Below, in pieces: positions 1 to 7,205 of a DNA stretch of 10,920 nt. Positions within the stretch are counted from its first letter, which is position 1. Each line of letters opens with the position of its first letter. The DNA is from Ruminococcus sp. Its GTDB lineage: Bacteria > Bacillota > Clostridia > Oscillospirales > Acutalibacteraceae. The position numbers and the translations under genes are program-made. Below the pieces are notes generated by a model, which was given only the letters and a program-made list of their open reading frames with translations, was not told where the DNA came from and made no database searches. Location of the stretch: the NCBI GenBank assembly GCA_004555265.1, contig SFIQ01000039.1:1-10920 (forward strand). Reading direction: 5' to 3'.

Positions 1-1
1 T

Positions 2-943
2 GACTTTGCCTATGCCATTCACACCGCCGTCGGCAACAAAATGGTCGGCGCAAAGGTGGACGGGCGCATTGTGCCGATTGATTATCAGGTCAAAACCGGT
101 GAAATCGTCGAGGTGCTGACCTCTTCCCAGCAGGGCAAAGGCCCCTCGCGCGATTGGCTTTCGATTGCCAAAACCAGCTCCGCGCGCAACAAAATCCGTT
201 CGTGGTTTAAAAACGAAAAGCGCGACGAAAATATCGTCGAGGGCAAAGCGGAGGTCGAACGCGAATTCCGTCGCAACTATATCCGCTTGGACGAGGAGCA
301 GTGCGAACACTTCATTAAGAATTTGGCAACGCGCCAGCATTTTGACAATGTGGACGATTTCTATGCCGCGATTGGTTTCGGCGGCGTTTCGGTCATTCGC
401 TTAATGCCCTATATCAAAGAGGAATACAATAAAAATTATCGTCCGCAGGAGCCGGCAGAACTGCCGACCGAGGTCAAAACCGCTCGCCCGAAGGGCAAGG
501 ACGGCGTAACGGTCGAGGGCGTGGACAATGTGCTGATTAAGTTCTCCCGTTGCTGTAATCCGTTGCCCGGCGACAACATCATCGGCTTTATTACGCGCGG
601 GCACGGCATTTCCGTGCACAAGCGCGATTGCCCGAATGTGCCCGCCGATTTGCACAACTGCCAAGAGCCCGAACGCTGGGTGCGCGTGACCTGGAACAAT
701 GATGTGAAAAAGGAATTCAAAGCGTCTTTGCAAATTACCGCGCTGTCACGCATCGGGCTGATGGCGGATGTGTCGGTACAGCTTGCAAATATGCGTGTGA
801 ATATCAACGAGATTTCCACGCGGGACGCCAAAGACGGCAGAAGCACAATTTATATGACCGTTACCGTCAGCAATGTGGACCACCTGAAAAATGTGATTTC
901 GCGCATTGAAAAGGTCGAAGGCGTGCTGAGTGTGGAGAGGTAA
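2..943 (+). CDS. relA: Rel/SpoT-family (p)ppGpp synthetase/hydrolase, C-terminal part (5' partial)
   Basis: This is the last 313 residues of a bifunctional Rel protein, the cytoplasmic ribosome-associated enzyme that makes and degrades the stringent-response alarmone (p)ppGpp. The reading frame is open from base 2, so the hydrolase and synthetase domains lie upstream of the window. What is seen, counting from the first residue in the window: a TGS domain over about residues 1-55 (starting DFAYAIHT), a helical linker, a zinc-finger-like module with Cys184-Cys185, His206 and Cys210 (the RCCNPLPGD and VHKRDCPN segments), and an ACT domain over the last 80 or so residues ending at a TAA. These regulatory domains sense uncharged tRNA on the ribosome and tune the catalytic half. 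A full Rel is usually about 730-750 aa, so roughly 40 percent is present. The dtd ribosome site sits inside its last codons, suggesting co-transcription. The symbol could equally be rel; the family assignment is firm. Confidence 0.95.
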   Translation, partial: DFAYAIHTAVGNKMVGAKVDGRIVPIDYQVKTGEIVEVLTSSQQGKGPSRDWLSIAKTSSARNKIRSWFKNEKRDENIVEGKAEVEREFRRNYIRLDEEQCEHFIKNLATRQHFDNVDDFYAAIGFGGVSVIRLMPYIKEEYNKNYRPQEPAELPTEVKTARPKGKDGVTVEGVDNVLIKFSRCCNPLPGDNIIGFITRGHGISVHKRDCPNVPADLHNCQEPERWVRVTWNNDVKKEFKASLQITALSRIGLMADVSVQLANMRVNINEISTRDAKDGRSTIYMTVTVSNVDHLKNVISRIEKVEGVLSVER

Positions 944-948
944 ACAAA

Positions 949-1407
949 ATGAAAGCAGTTATACAGCGCGTAAAATACGCACAAGTGTCCGTGGACGGCG
1001 AAACCGTCGGCAAGGTGGGCGAGGGCTATATGATTTTGGTCGGCGTGCAGGCAGGTGACGCCGATGCCGACGCCGAAATTTTGGCGCGCAAAACCGCCAA
1101 TTTGCGGGTGTTCACCGACGAAAACGAGAAAATGAACCGCTCGATTTTGGATATTGACGGCGAGATTTTGGCGATTTCGCAGTTTACCCTTTGCGCCGAT
1201 GTCAAAAAAGGCAACCGCCCGTCGTTTATCGGCGCGGCAGAGCCTTGTGAAGCCGACCGACTTTACAATCTCTATTGTGACGAACTTCTAAAAAACGGTG
1301 TGCGCAAGGTCGAAAAAGGCGTGTTCGGCGCGCATATGGAAGTCGAACTGTTGAACAACGGCCCCGTCACGATTTTGTATGATACCGAAATGTGGAGAGG
1401 AAAATAA
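949..1407 (+). CDS. dtd: D-aminoacyl-tRNA deacylase
   Basis: Dtd hydrolyses D-amino acids (and mischarged glycine) from tRNA in the cytoplasm, keeping non-L residues out of translation. The 152-residue product matches the usual length of about 145-150 aa. It opens with the typical MKAVIQRVKYAQVSVDG and carries both signature segments of the homodimer's active site: SQFT at residues 77-80 and the C-terminal NNGPVT at 136-141, which contains the Gly-cisPro motif that gives chiral rejection. The ATG follows the rel stop by 5 nt. A good ribosome site, GGAGAGG at 934-940, lies inside the end of rel with 8-nt spacing, so the two genes are probably one transcript. The rel-dtd pairing is common in Bacillota. 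The assignment is essentially certain. Confidence 0.97.
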   Translation: MKAVIQRVKYAQVSVDGETVGKVGEGYMILVGVQAGDADADAEILARKTANLRVFTDENEKMNRSILDIDGEILAISQFTLCADVKKGNRPSFIGAAEPCEADRLYNLYCDELLKNGVRKVEKGVFGAHMEVELLNNGPVTILYDTEMWRGK

Positions 1408-1411
1408 GCAG

Positions 1412-2056
1412 ATGGCAGTAGTAACCGTTCAATCCCTGCCGCAAGGGCCTATCGCGGCGAATACGCATATTGTAACCGACACCGCCACGGGCAAAATCGC
1501 CGTGGTGGACGCGGGCGACTGCACCGCCGAACTGCTATCCATGCTGTCGGGCGGCACGGTCGAATATATTTTGCTTACACACGGCCATTTTGACCATATT
1601 TTGGGCGTGGCGAAATTAAAACAGCAGTTTCCAAACGCGCAAATCTGTATCCACGCGCTTGACGCGGCCTGCTTGACCGATGAGGAAGAAAGCCTTTGCT
1701 CATGGGAGTGCGCGGGGCAACAAACGACGGTACAACCCGACCGCCTGTTGCACGACGGCGACAAAATCACGCTCGGAGAAACGGAATTGACCGTTTTACA
1801 CACGCCCGGCCACACCAAAGGCGGCGTTTGCTATGCGGATTTTGAAAATCGAAATCTGTTTACGGGCGACACGCTGTTTTGTCTGACGGCGGGGCGCACG
1901 GATTTCCCCGGCGGCAGTGATGAGGACTTGCTCGCCTCCCTTATTCGCTTGAAAAATTTGGACGGCGATTTTACCGTCTACACAGGGCACAACCGCGCCA
2001 CTACACTCGACTATGAGCGCACACACAATCGGTATATGCGGAGAATCGGACGATGA
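1412..2056 (+). CDS. Metallo-beta-lactamase-fold hydrolase, glyoxalase II-like
   Basis: A 214-residue soluble MBL-fold hydrolase. The full metal-binding set of the hydroxyacylglutathione hydrolase-like branch is visible: His57-x-His59-x-Asp61-His62 in LTHGHFDH, His134 in HTPGHT, Asp153 in FTGDTLF and His193 in YTGHN. These would hold two metal ions. The true substrate cannot be read from the sequence; short homologues like this lack the glutathione-binding C-terminal domain of classical GloB and are usually annotated only as MBL-fold hydrolases. I chose the ATG at 1412 rather than the in-frame ATG at 1379. The upstream one would overlap dtd and add 11 residues unlike the family, while GGAGAGG at 1394-1400 serves 1412. 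The gene lies 4 nt after dtd, and its stop overlaps the hemZ start by 4 nt (ATGA), so it is translationally linked to both. Confidence 0.9.
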   Translation: MAVVTVQSLPQGPIAANTHIVTDTATGKIAVVDAGDCTAELLSMLSGGTVEYILLTHGHFDHILGVAKLKQQFPNAQICIHALDAACLTDEEESLCSWECAGQQTTVQPDRLLHDGDKITLGETELTVLHTPGHTKGGVCYADFENRNLFTGDTLFCLTAGRTDFPGGSDEDLLASLIRLKNLDGDFTVYTGHNRATTLDYERTHNRYMRRIGR

Positions 2057-3513
2057 TTTTAGAGGTTTTGGGGAATCCCTATCAATATGAATTGGAAAAA
2101 CTGACGCGCGTATTTTTCCCGAATGAAAAAATCCGTGTGGTTTTTGCACAAGGCGCTTATCCCGCAGACGAAACCGTGTGCACCGCGCAAATCGAAGCGG
2201 ACACGGCGCGTGTTTCCATACAACTTGACGGGCAAAAATGGTGTAAAGCCGAACGCCTTGCCAAAGAGGACGACCGCGAACTGCAACTTGCAACGCTTTT
2301 GTTTTGCGGGTTGCAAGCACTGACAGGGTACACACCGCAATGGGGGCTGTTGACGGGGATTCGCCCGTCCAAATTGCTCCTTACCCTGCAAGCGGAAATG
2401 GGCAAAGAAGCGGCACGCGAATATTTTACCGACCGCTTTTTCGTGTCGCCGCAAAAAACGGCACTCACAGAAAGCGTCGCCGCACGCGAAACGGCAATCA
2501 TCGCGTCTTCGTGCCCCGCGTCTTGCAGTTTATATGTTTCCATTCCGTTTTGCCCCACGCGGTGCAGTTACTGTTCGTTCGTGTCGCACGCCATGACAAG
2601 CGATACCGCCAAAAAATTGGTGCCCGACTATGTGCGGCTGCTGTGCGAAGAAATTAAGCAAACAGGCGCGTATGCCAAACAGTTGGGGCTACGGCTTGAA
2701 AGCGTATATTTCGGCGGCGGTACGCCCACAACGCTTTCAGCAGACGAGTTGCGCCGCTTGCTTGCGACGGTGGGGGAAGCGTTTGATTTGTCTGCTGTGC
2801 GTGAATACACCGTCGAGGCGGGCAGACCCGATACGATTACCCGCGAAAAACTCGACGCGCTCAAATCGGGCGGGGTTACGCGCATCAGCATCAATCCGCA
2901 AACCTTTAACGACGCGGTGTTGCGCGAAATCGGCAGAAAGCATACCGCCGCGTTGACCGAAGAAAAATTTTACGAGGCACGAAATGCGGGCTTCCGCAAT
3001 ATCAATATGGATTTTATTGCAGGATTGCCGACCGACACGGTTCCGTCTTTTTGCAATTCCATTGACAAGGCGTTAAGCCTTACACCCGAAAACATCACCG
3101 TGCATACGCTGTCTTTAAAACGCGCATCCAATCTCGGCACGCATAACACGCAAATCGAGCGCGCGGCGGGCAAGGCGGCGGATGAAATGCTCAAATATGC
3201 GTATCAAAGCCTGACGGCGGCAGACTACAATCCCTATTATATGTACCGCCAGTCGAAAACGCTTGGCAATCTTGAAAATACAGGTTATGCAAAAACGGGA
3301 TTCGAATGTATTTATAACATCTTTATGATGGAAGAATGCCATACCGTGTTTGCGGTGGGGGCGGGCGCGGTCACCAAATTAAAAGCGCCCCACGGCAAAG
3401 AGATTGAACGCATATTTAACTACAAATACCCATATGAATATATTTCGGGATTTGCGGAAATGGAAAAACGAAAAGCGGCAATTTTGCCGTTTTATGAGAA
3501 ATACGGTATCTGA
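2053..3513 (+). CDS. hemZ: HemZ-family radical SAM protein (coproporphyrinogen dehydrogenase-like)
   Basis: A 486-residue radical SAM enzyme of the HemN/HemW/HemZ group. The first 150 or so residues form the extra N-terminal domain seen in clostridial HemZ proteins (it includes WGLLTGIRPSKLL). The radical SAM core then starts with SIPFCPTRCSYCSF, whose Cys167, Cys171 and Cys174 form the CxxxCxxC [4Fe-4S] site. GGGTP at 221-225 is the SAM-binding loop. The C-terminus (EERHTVFAVGAG-like segment, then FNYKYPYEYI) is also typical. The family is annotated as oxygen-independent oxidation of coproporphyrinogen III in haem synthesis, but that role rests largely on homology, and no other haem gene is in this window. 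The start ATG overlaps the preceding stop, with CGGAGA at 2039-2044 as ribosome site. Length and motifs fit HemZ better than HemW, which is nearer 380 aa and lacks the N-terminal domain. Confidence 0.88.
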   Translation: MILEVLGNPYQYELEKLTRVFFPNEKIRVVFAQGAYPADETVCTAQIEADTARVSIQLDGQKWCKAERLAKEDDRELQLATLLFCGLQALTGYTPQWGLLTGIRPSKLLLTLQAEMGKEAAREYFTDRFFVSPQKTALTESVAARETAIIASSCPASCSLYVSIPFCPTRCSYCSFVSHAMTSDTAKKLVPDYVRLLCEEIKQTGAYAKQLGLRLESVYFGGGTPTTLSADELRRLLATVGEAFDLSAVREYTVEAGRPDTITREKLDALKSGGVTRISINPQTFNDAVLREIGRKHTAALTEEKFYEARNAGFRNINMDFIAGLPTDTVPSFCNSIDKALSLTPENITVHTLSLKRASNLGTHNTQIERAAGKAADEMLKYAYQSLTAADYNPYYMYRQSKTLGNLENTGYAKTGFECIYNIFMMEECHTVFAVGAGAVTKLKAPHGKEIERIFNYKYPYEYISGFAEMEKRKAAILPFYEKYGI

Positions 3514-3528
3514 AAAGCAGGTGACAGT

Positions 3529-4476
3529 ATGTCGAACATCAACAATTATTTGGAATATATCAACGCTTTGGCGGCGAACGACCCCGCAGAACTCGTGCGC
3601 CGCAGTGAAACGCGGTTTGACAATATCTTAAATGACATTACCGCGCGCATTGCGGGCGATGACGGGCGCGAAATCGTGATGCTTGCGGGACCTTCCGCCT
3701 CGGGCAAAACCACCACCGCCAACAAAATTGCGCAAAAGTGTACCGCACGCGGCATGCAGACTTATGTGGTGTCTCTTGACGATTTTTATTTGGACCGCGA
3801 CAAAATCCCGTGCGACGCAAGCGGCAAACCCGATTTTGAAACGGTATATGCGCTCGATTTGCCGAAGTTTTCGGAGACGATACAGTTACTGTTATCGGGC
3901 GCGGCAACCGATTTGCCGATTTTCGATTTTACCACAGGCAAACGAAGCGACGAGGTGCGCACCGTAACCCTCGGCGAACAGGACGCCGTGGTGGTCGAGG
4001 GCTTGCACGCGTTAAATCCGCTGATTACCGATGCCCTGCCGCAGAAAAATCTGTTAAAAATCTATATCAGCGTGTCTTCCCGCATATACAATGAAAAAGG
4101 GAAAATTATCTTAAACAAACGCAATCTGCGCTTTTTGCGTCGTATGACGCGCGACTATCTGTTCCGCGCAAGTTCGGTGGAAAACACCTACAATTTATGG
4201 GAAAGCGTGCGCAACGGCGAGGACAAATACCTCTTCCCGTACCGCGACTGCGCCGATGTGAAAATCAATTCCGTACATTTGAGCGCGCCGTGTGTGTTCC
4301 GCGATATTTGCTTGAACATGTTGGAGAGCGCGGAACTTTCGGGCGAACAAAAAAAAGACGCCGAGGAATTGGCGGCGGCGCTCAGACTTTTCGTGCCGAT
4401 TTCGCCGTCGCTTATCCCCGAAACCTCTTTATTGCGCGAATTTTTAGGCGCACAAGGTTTAGAAAAAACGGATTGA
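3529..4476 (+). CDS. Uridine kinase-like nucleoside kinase (P-loop, phosphoribulokinase/UMPK-like family)
   Basis: A 315-residue cytoplasmic P-loop kinase expected to phosphorylate a nucleoside, probably a pyrimidine nucleoside, with ATP or GTP. GPSASGKT at residues 54-61 is the Walker A motif. It is followed by the family's VSLDDFYLDRD segment, with the Asp pair that acts in catalysis and metal binding, then YALDLP, VVVEGLHALNP (Walker B-like) and a basic lid region with NKRNLRFLRRMTRDYLFR. Many clostridial relatives are about 550 aa and carry an N-terminal TGS/threonyl-tRNA-synthetase-like region; here only about 50 residues precede the kinase core. The ATG lies 15 nt after hemZ with AGGTGA at 3519-3524 as ribosome site. 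Its TGA stop lies inside the -35 box of the next promoter. The exact substrate is uncertain, so I give no symbol. Confidence 0.85.
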   Translation: MSNINNYLEYINALAANDPAELVRRSETRFDNILNDITARIAGDDGREIVMLAGPSASGKTTTANKIAQKCTARGMQTYVVSLDDFYLDRDKIPCDASGKPDFETVYALDLPKFSETIQLLLSGAATDLPIFDFTTGKRSDEVRTVTLGEQDAVVVEGLHALNPLITDALPQKNLLKIYISVSSRIYNEKGKIILNKRNLRFLRRMTRDYLFRASSVENTYNLWESVRNGEDKYLFPYRDCADVKINSVHLSAPCVFRDICLNMLESAELSGEQKKDAEELAAALRLFVPISPSLIPETSLLREFLGAQGLEKTD

Positions 4477-4501
4477 CACAAAGGGGTTTCAATGGTATTC
4501 T
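4473..4501 (+). promoter_or_regulatory. Housekeeping (SigA-type) promoter for the flippase-mazG-HU unit
   Basis: TTGACA at 4473-4478 is a perfect -35 box. It is separated by exactly 17 nt from TATTCT at 4496-4501, a 5/6 match to the -10 consensus. Transcription would start near 4507-4509, about 27 nt before the flippase ATG. The -35 contains the TGA stop codon of the kinase gene (4474-4476), so the promoter uses the very end of the upstream operon. It is the best-matching promoter I see in the window. Confidence 0.75.
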
Positions 4502-4506
4502 GTATC

Positions 4507-4523
4507 TCACCGTGTAACGGTGA
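4507..4523 (+). promoter_or_regulatory. Hairpin at the predicted 5' end of the flippase mRNA
   Basis: TCACCG (4507-4512) and CGGTGA (4518-4523) are perfect 6-nt inverted arms around a TGTAA loop. The hairpin would begin almost at the predicted transcription start and end next to the ribosome site AAGGGAG (4523-4529). There is no U-tract, so it is not a terminator. Possible roles are 5'-end mRNA stabilisation, modulation of ribosome access, or a protein-bound palindrome in DNA. Confidence 0.5.
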
Positions 4524-4534
4524 AAGGGAGTGAG

Positions 4535-6325
4535 ATGTACTTGGCACAGAAAAAAAGAAAAAGCCAATCTCTCTTAAACGGCGCCATGGTTTTGGCGGCG
4601 GCAACCATTCTTGTCAAAATTATCGGGATTCTTTACAAAATTCCGATTTCCAATATGGTCGGCGCGGTCGGGCGCGGGTGTTTTGACTCGGCGTATAATT
4701 TATATATCCCGATTTACACCGTGTCTATGGCGGGGCTACCCGTGGCGGTCTCCAAAATGGTCTCCCAACAGGTGGCGCTGGGGCGGTTCCGCGATGTGAA
4801 GCAAATTTTCAAAGTCGCCGCGCGGCTGTTTTTCATTACGGGAACGGTCGGCACGGTGCTGATGCTGGCGCTTTCCTATCCGTATGCGTATCTTGCGAAA
4901 AATTTAGAGGCTATCCCGTCCATTATCGCCATTACACCGTCGATTTTCTTCTGCTGTGTGATGTCGATTTATCGCGGCTACTATAACGGCTTGCGCAATA
5001 TGACGCCCACGGCGATGTCCGAGGTGTGGGAGGCAGTCGGCAAGGTCGTCGCGGGGCTTGCGTGCGCCAAAATCGCTATTGCTTACGGGCTTTCGCGCTT
5101 TGCCGCGGGCTTGCCCGTATTCGGGCAGACCGTCACCACCGAAGCCGAGGCGATGAGCGCCATTTACCCCTACGCCGCGGCGGGTGCCGCCATCGGCGTG
5201 ACGGCGGGCACCGTGGTCGGCATGATTTATATGATGATACTTTACAAGGTGAAAGGCGACGGCATCACGCGTGAGGAATTGGTGAACTCCCCGAAGCCGC
5301 TTTCGGGCTCGGCGATTGCCAAAACCATCATTTCCATTGCCGTCCCCGTGGTGGCGTCCTCCCTTGTGTTCAGCGTGACCAACCTCATTGACTCCATCAC
5401 CGTGCAAAACCGTTTGGATACGATGATTTTGTCGAATTTAGACTATATCAAATCCGTTTACGGCGACTCGCTTGCCGCCTCGCAGATTTTGGACGCGGAT
5501 ATTGCGAAATATTTGTACGGCGCATATACGATGTCTTTGGACTTTAAAAACCTGATTCCCTCCATTACCATGACCTTGGGCGTCAGCGCGATTCCCGCGC
5601 TTTCGGCGGCATGGGCGGTCAAGGATAAAAAGGTGGTTAAAATTTCGATTGAGTCCGTTTTGCGCGTGACCTTGATGATTTCTCTGCCTGCGGGCATCGG
5701 TATGGGTGTGCTCGCGACGCCGATACTCGAAATGATGTACCAAACAGGCAAGTCTGCCTCTGCCATTTCCATCGCCGCGCCGATTATGGCGGCGTACGGC
5801 TACACCATCTTTTTAATTTCGCTTTCCCAGCCGATGACCAATATGTTGCAAGCGTTGGGCAAGCCCTCCGTGCCGCTGCGCTCGCTGACGGTCGGCGCGG
5901 TCGCCAAGGTGATTGCCAACTACATATTTATCGGCATACCGCGGTTTAACATCAACGGTGCGGTATTCGGCACGGTCATTTGCTACACGATTATCGTCAT
6001 TTACAACTATATCGCGTTGGTGCGCACCACCAAAGTGCGGGTGAATTTGATGTCCGTATTTGTAAAGCCCCTCATTTGCAGTGTGCTTTGCGGTGTGGCG
6101 GCGTACACAAGCTATGGGTTGTTTTCCAACATTTTGCCTGATTGGTCGCGCGGGGCACTTTCGGTGACGAATATTGTCGCCTGTGCCGTCGCCATCGTTT
6201 TTGCGGTGTTGGTTTACGGGATTTCGATGCTTTTGGTCGGCGGAATTGCCAAAGATGACATAAATATGCTGCCGAAAGGCGAAAAAATTGCCAAAATGCT
6301 TGCAAAATATGGATTTATAGAGTAA
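4535..6325 (+). CDS. MOP-superfamily flippase, SpoVB/YabM-like polysaccharide biosynthesis protein
   Basis: A 596-residue integral membrane protein of the polysaccharide transporter branch of the MATE/MOP superfamily, which includes SpoVB, YabM and the lipid II flippase MurJ. Members move lipid-linked sugar precursors across the cytoplasmic membrane. The N-terminus has a basic KKRKSQSLLNG followed by hydrophobic segments, and about 14 membrane helices can be traced through the protein. Family landmarks include KIPISNMVG, FDSAYNLYIPIY, a GYYNGLRNMTPTA loop and LIDSITV. Around residues 285-337 a polar segment is longer than I expect from B. subtilis homologues. I chose ATG 4535 over the in-frame GTG at 4520 because AAGGGAG (4523-4529) lies directly before it. 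The next genes, mazG, HU and rqcP, match the B. subtilis yabM-yabN-yabO neighbourhood, favouring a YabM-type protein. SpoVB and YabM cannot be separated by eye, and sporulation cannot be inferred. Confidence 0.88.
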   Translation: MYLAQKKRKSQSLLNGAMVLAAATILVKIIGILYKIPISNMVGAVGRGCFDSAYNLYIPIYTVSMAGLPVAVSKMVSQQVALGRFRDVKQIFKVAARLFFITGTVGTVLMLALSYPYAYLAKNLEAIPSIIAITPSIFFCCVMSIYRGYYNGLRNMTPTAMSEVWEAVGKVVAGLACAKIAIAYGLSRFAAGLPVFGQTVTTEAEAMSAIYPYAAAGAAIGVTAGTVVGMIYMMILYKVKGDGITREELVNSPKPLSGSAIAKTIISIAVPVVASSLVFSVTNLIDSITVQNRLDTMILSNLDYIKSVYGDSLAASQILDADIAKYLYGAYTMSLDFKNLIPSITMTLGVSAIPALSAAWAVKDKKVVKISIESVLRVTLMISLPAGIGMGVLATPILEMMYQTGKSASAISIAAPIMAAYGYTIFLISLSQPMTNMLQALGKPSVPLRSLTVGAVAKVIANYIFIGIPRFNINGAVFGTVICYTIIVIYNYIALVRTTKVRVNLMSVFVKPLICSVLCGVAAYTSYGLFSNILPDWSRGALSVTNIVACAVAIVFAVLVYGISMLLVGGIAKDDINMLPKGEKIAKMLAKYGFIE

Positions 6326-6347
6326 AATATAGAAAGATGATTGTGTA

Positions 6348-7160
6348 ATGATTCAGGATTTTCAATTCAAACAAAAATACAATGTAGAAGACCTTGTGGA
6401 GATTATGCGTATCCTGCGGTCGGAAAACGGTTGCCCTTGGGATCGGGAGCAAACGCACGAAAGTATTCGCAAAAATTTCATTGAGGAAACCTACGAGGTC
6501 ATTGAGGCCATCAACAAAGCGGACAGTCATCTGCTGTGTGAGGAATTGGGCGATGTGCTCATGCAAGTTGTGTTCCACGCGCAGATGGAAGCGGAAAAAC
6601 AGGTATTTGATTTTTCCGATGTCGCCGACGGCGTTTGCAAAAAACTGATTGAACGCCACCCGCATGTGTTCGGCGATGTAGAGGTGCAGTCCGCAGACGA
6701 TGTGCTTGTGAATTGGGACAAAATTAAATCCGCCAAAAAACAGCGAAAAACCACGGCGGACAAAATGCAGTCCGTCCCGCGGGAACTTCCTGCGCTGATG
6801 CGCGCAGACAAAATCCAAAGTCAGGCGGCAAAGGTCGGCTTTGATTGGGACACGCCCGACGGCGCACTGCAAAAAATTCCCGAAGAAACCGCGGAACTGT
6901 TACAGGCTGTTTCGGCAGAGGATCGTGACAATACCTTTGAGGAACTCGGGGATTTGCTGTTTGCCGCAGTCAACGCGGCGCGCAAATTGCATATTGACGC
7001 CGAGGAAGCCCTCACCGCCGCGACGGACAAGTTCCAATCCCGCTTTATAAAGGTGGAAGCGCTTGCAAAGAACCGCGGAATGGATATGGAAAATACCCCG
7101 CTTGAAACCCTTGACCGACTGTGGGACGAGGTCAAAGCGGCGGAAAAGCAAGAATCTTAA
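6348..7160 (+). CDS. mazG: MazG nucleoside triphosphate pyrophosphohydrolase
   Basis: MazG hydrolyses NTPs and dNTPs to the monophosphate and pyrophosphate, removing abnormal nucleotides; in some bacteria it also lowers (p)ppGpp effects. The 270-residue product is close to the 263 aa of the E. coli enzyme. It has two tandem MazG domains. The first has ENGCPWDREQTH at 26-37 and the acidic magnesium-binding set Glu46, Glu47, Glu50, Glu66 and Asp69 (EETYE and EELGD). The second has PEETAELLQA and EELGDLLFAA in the second half. B. subtilis YabN, in the same gene position, carries an extra N-terminal tetrapyrrole-methylase-like domain that is absent here. The start follows the flippase by 22 AT-rich nt. 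The ribosome site is poor (AGAAAG at 6331-6336), and a four-codon mini-frame ends at TAATG on the start codon, so coupled re-initiation is conceivable. Confidence 0.95.
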   Translation: MIQDFQFKQKYNVEDLVEIMRILRSENGCPWDREQTHESIRKNFIEETYEVIEAINKADSHLLCEELGDVLMQVVFHAQMEAEKQVFDFSDVADGVCKKLIERHPHVFGDVEVQSADDVLVNWDKIKSAKKQRKTTADKMQSVPRELPALMRADKIQSQAAKVGFDWDTPDGALQKIPEETAELLQAVSAEDRDNTFEELGDLLFAAVNAARKLHIDAEEALTAATDKFQSRFIKVEALAKNRGMDMENTPLETLDRLWDEVKAAEKQES

Positions 7161-7172
7161 CGGTTCGCCGTT
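7159..7172 (+). other. Short hairpin between mazG and the HU gene
   Basis: AACGG (7159-7163) and CCGTT (7168-7172) form a 5-bp stem around a TTCG loop, starting in the mazG stop codon. Two further pairs are possible beyond one mismatch. No U-tract follows, so it is at most a weak processing or pausing site. Weak promoter-like boxes overlap it (TTAACG at 7157-7162, then 16 nt, then TATACC at 7179-7184). These could give HU its own start, but the match is poor. Confidence 0.35.
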
Positions 7173-7205
7173 TAGAGATATACCAAAAAAACGGAGGAAA
7201 ACAAA

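Noticed and set aside
3471..3494. Hairpin at the end of hemZ resembling a terminator (CGGCA-ATTT-TGCCG then TTTT)
   Set aside because: It is inside coding sequence, and the T bases would pair with upstream A bases in the stem, leaving no free U-tract. The kinase gene follows 15 nt after hemZ.
4520..4534. GTG start extending the flippase by five residues
   Set aside because: It would begin inside the hairpin arm and contain the ribosome site of ATG 4535 within the coding region.
4904..5407. 167-codon His/Arg-rich - strand frame inside the flippase gene
   Set aside because: Low-complexity antisense translation of a hydrophobic coding region; no start signal or domain.
6337..6350. Four-codon mini-frame (ATG ATT GTG TAA) ending on the mazG start
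   Set aside because: Too short to call a leader peptide and without a clear ribosome site; probably chance, though mentioned under mazG for possible re-initiation.
6315..6872. 185-codon - strand open frame over mazG
   Set aside because: Shadow of mazG, whose acidic metal-binding motifs establish the + strand frame.
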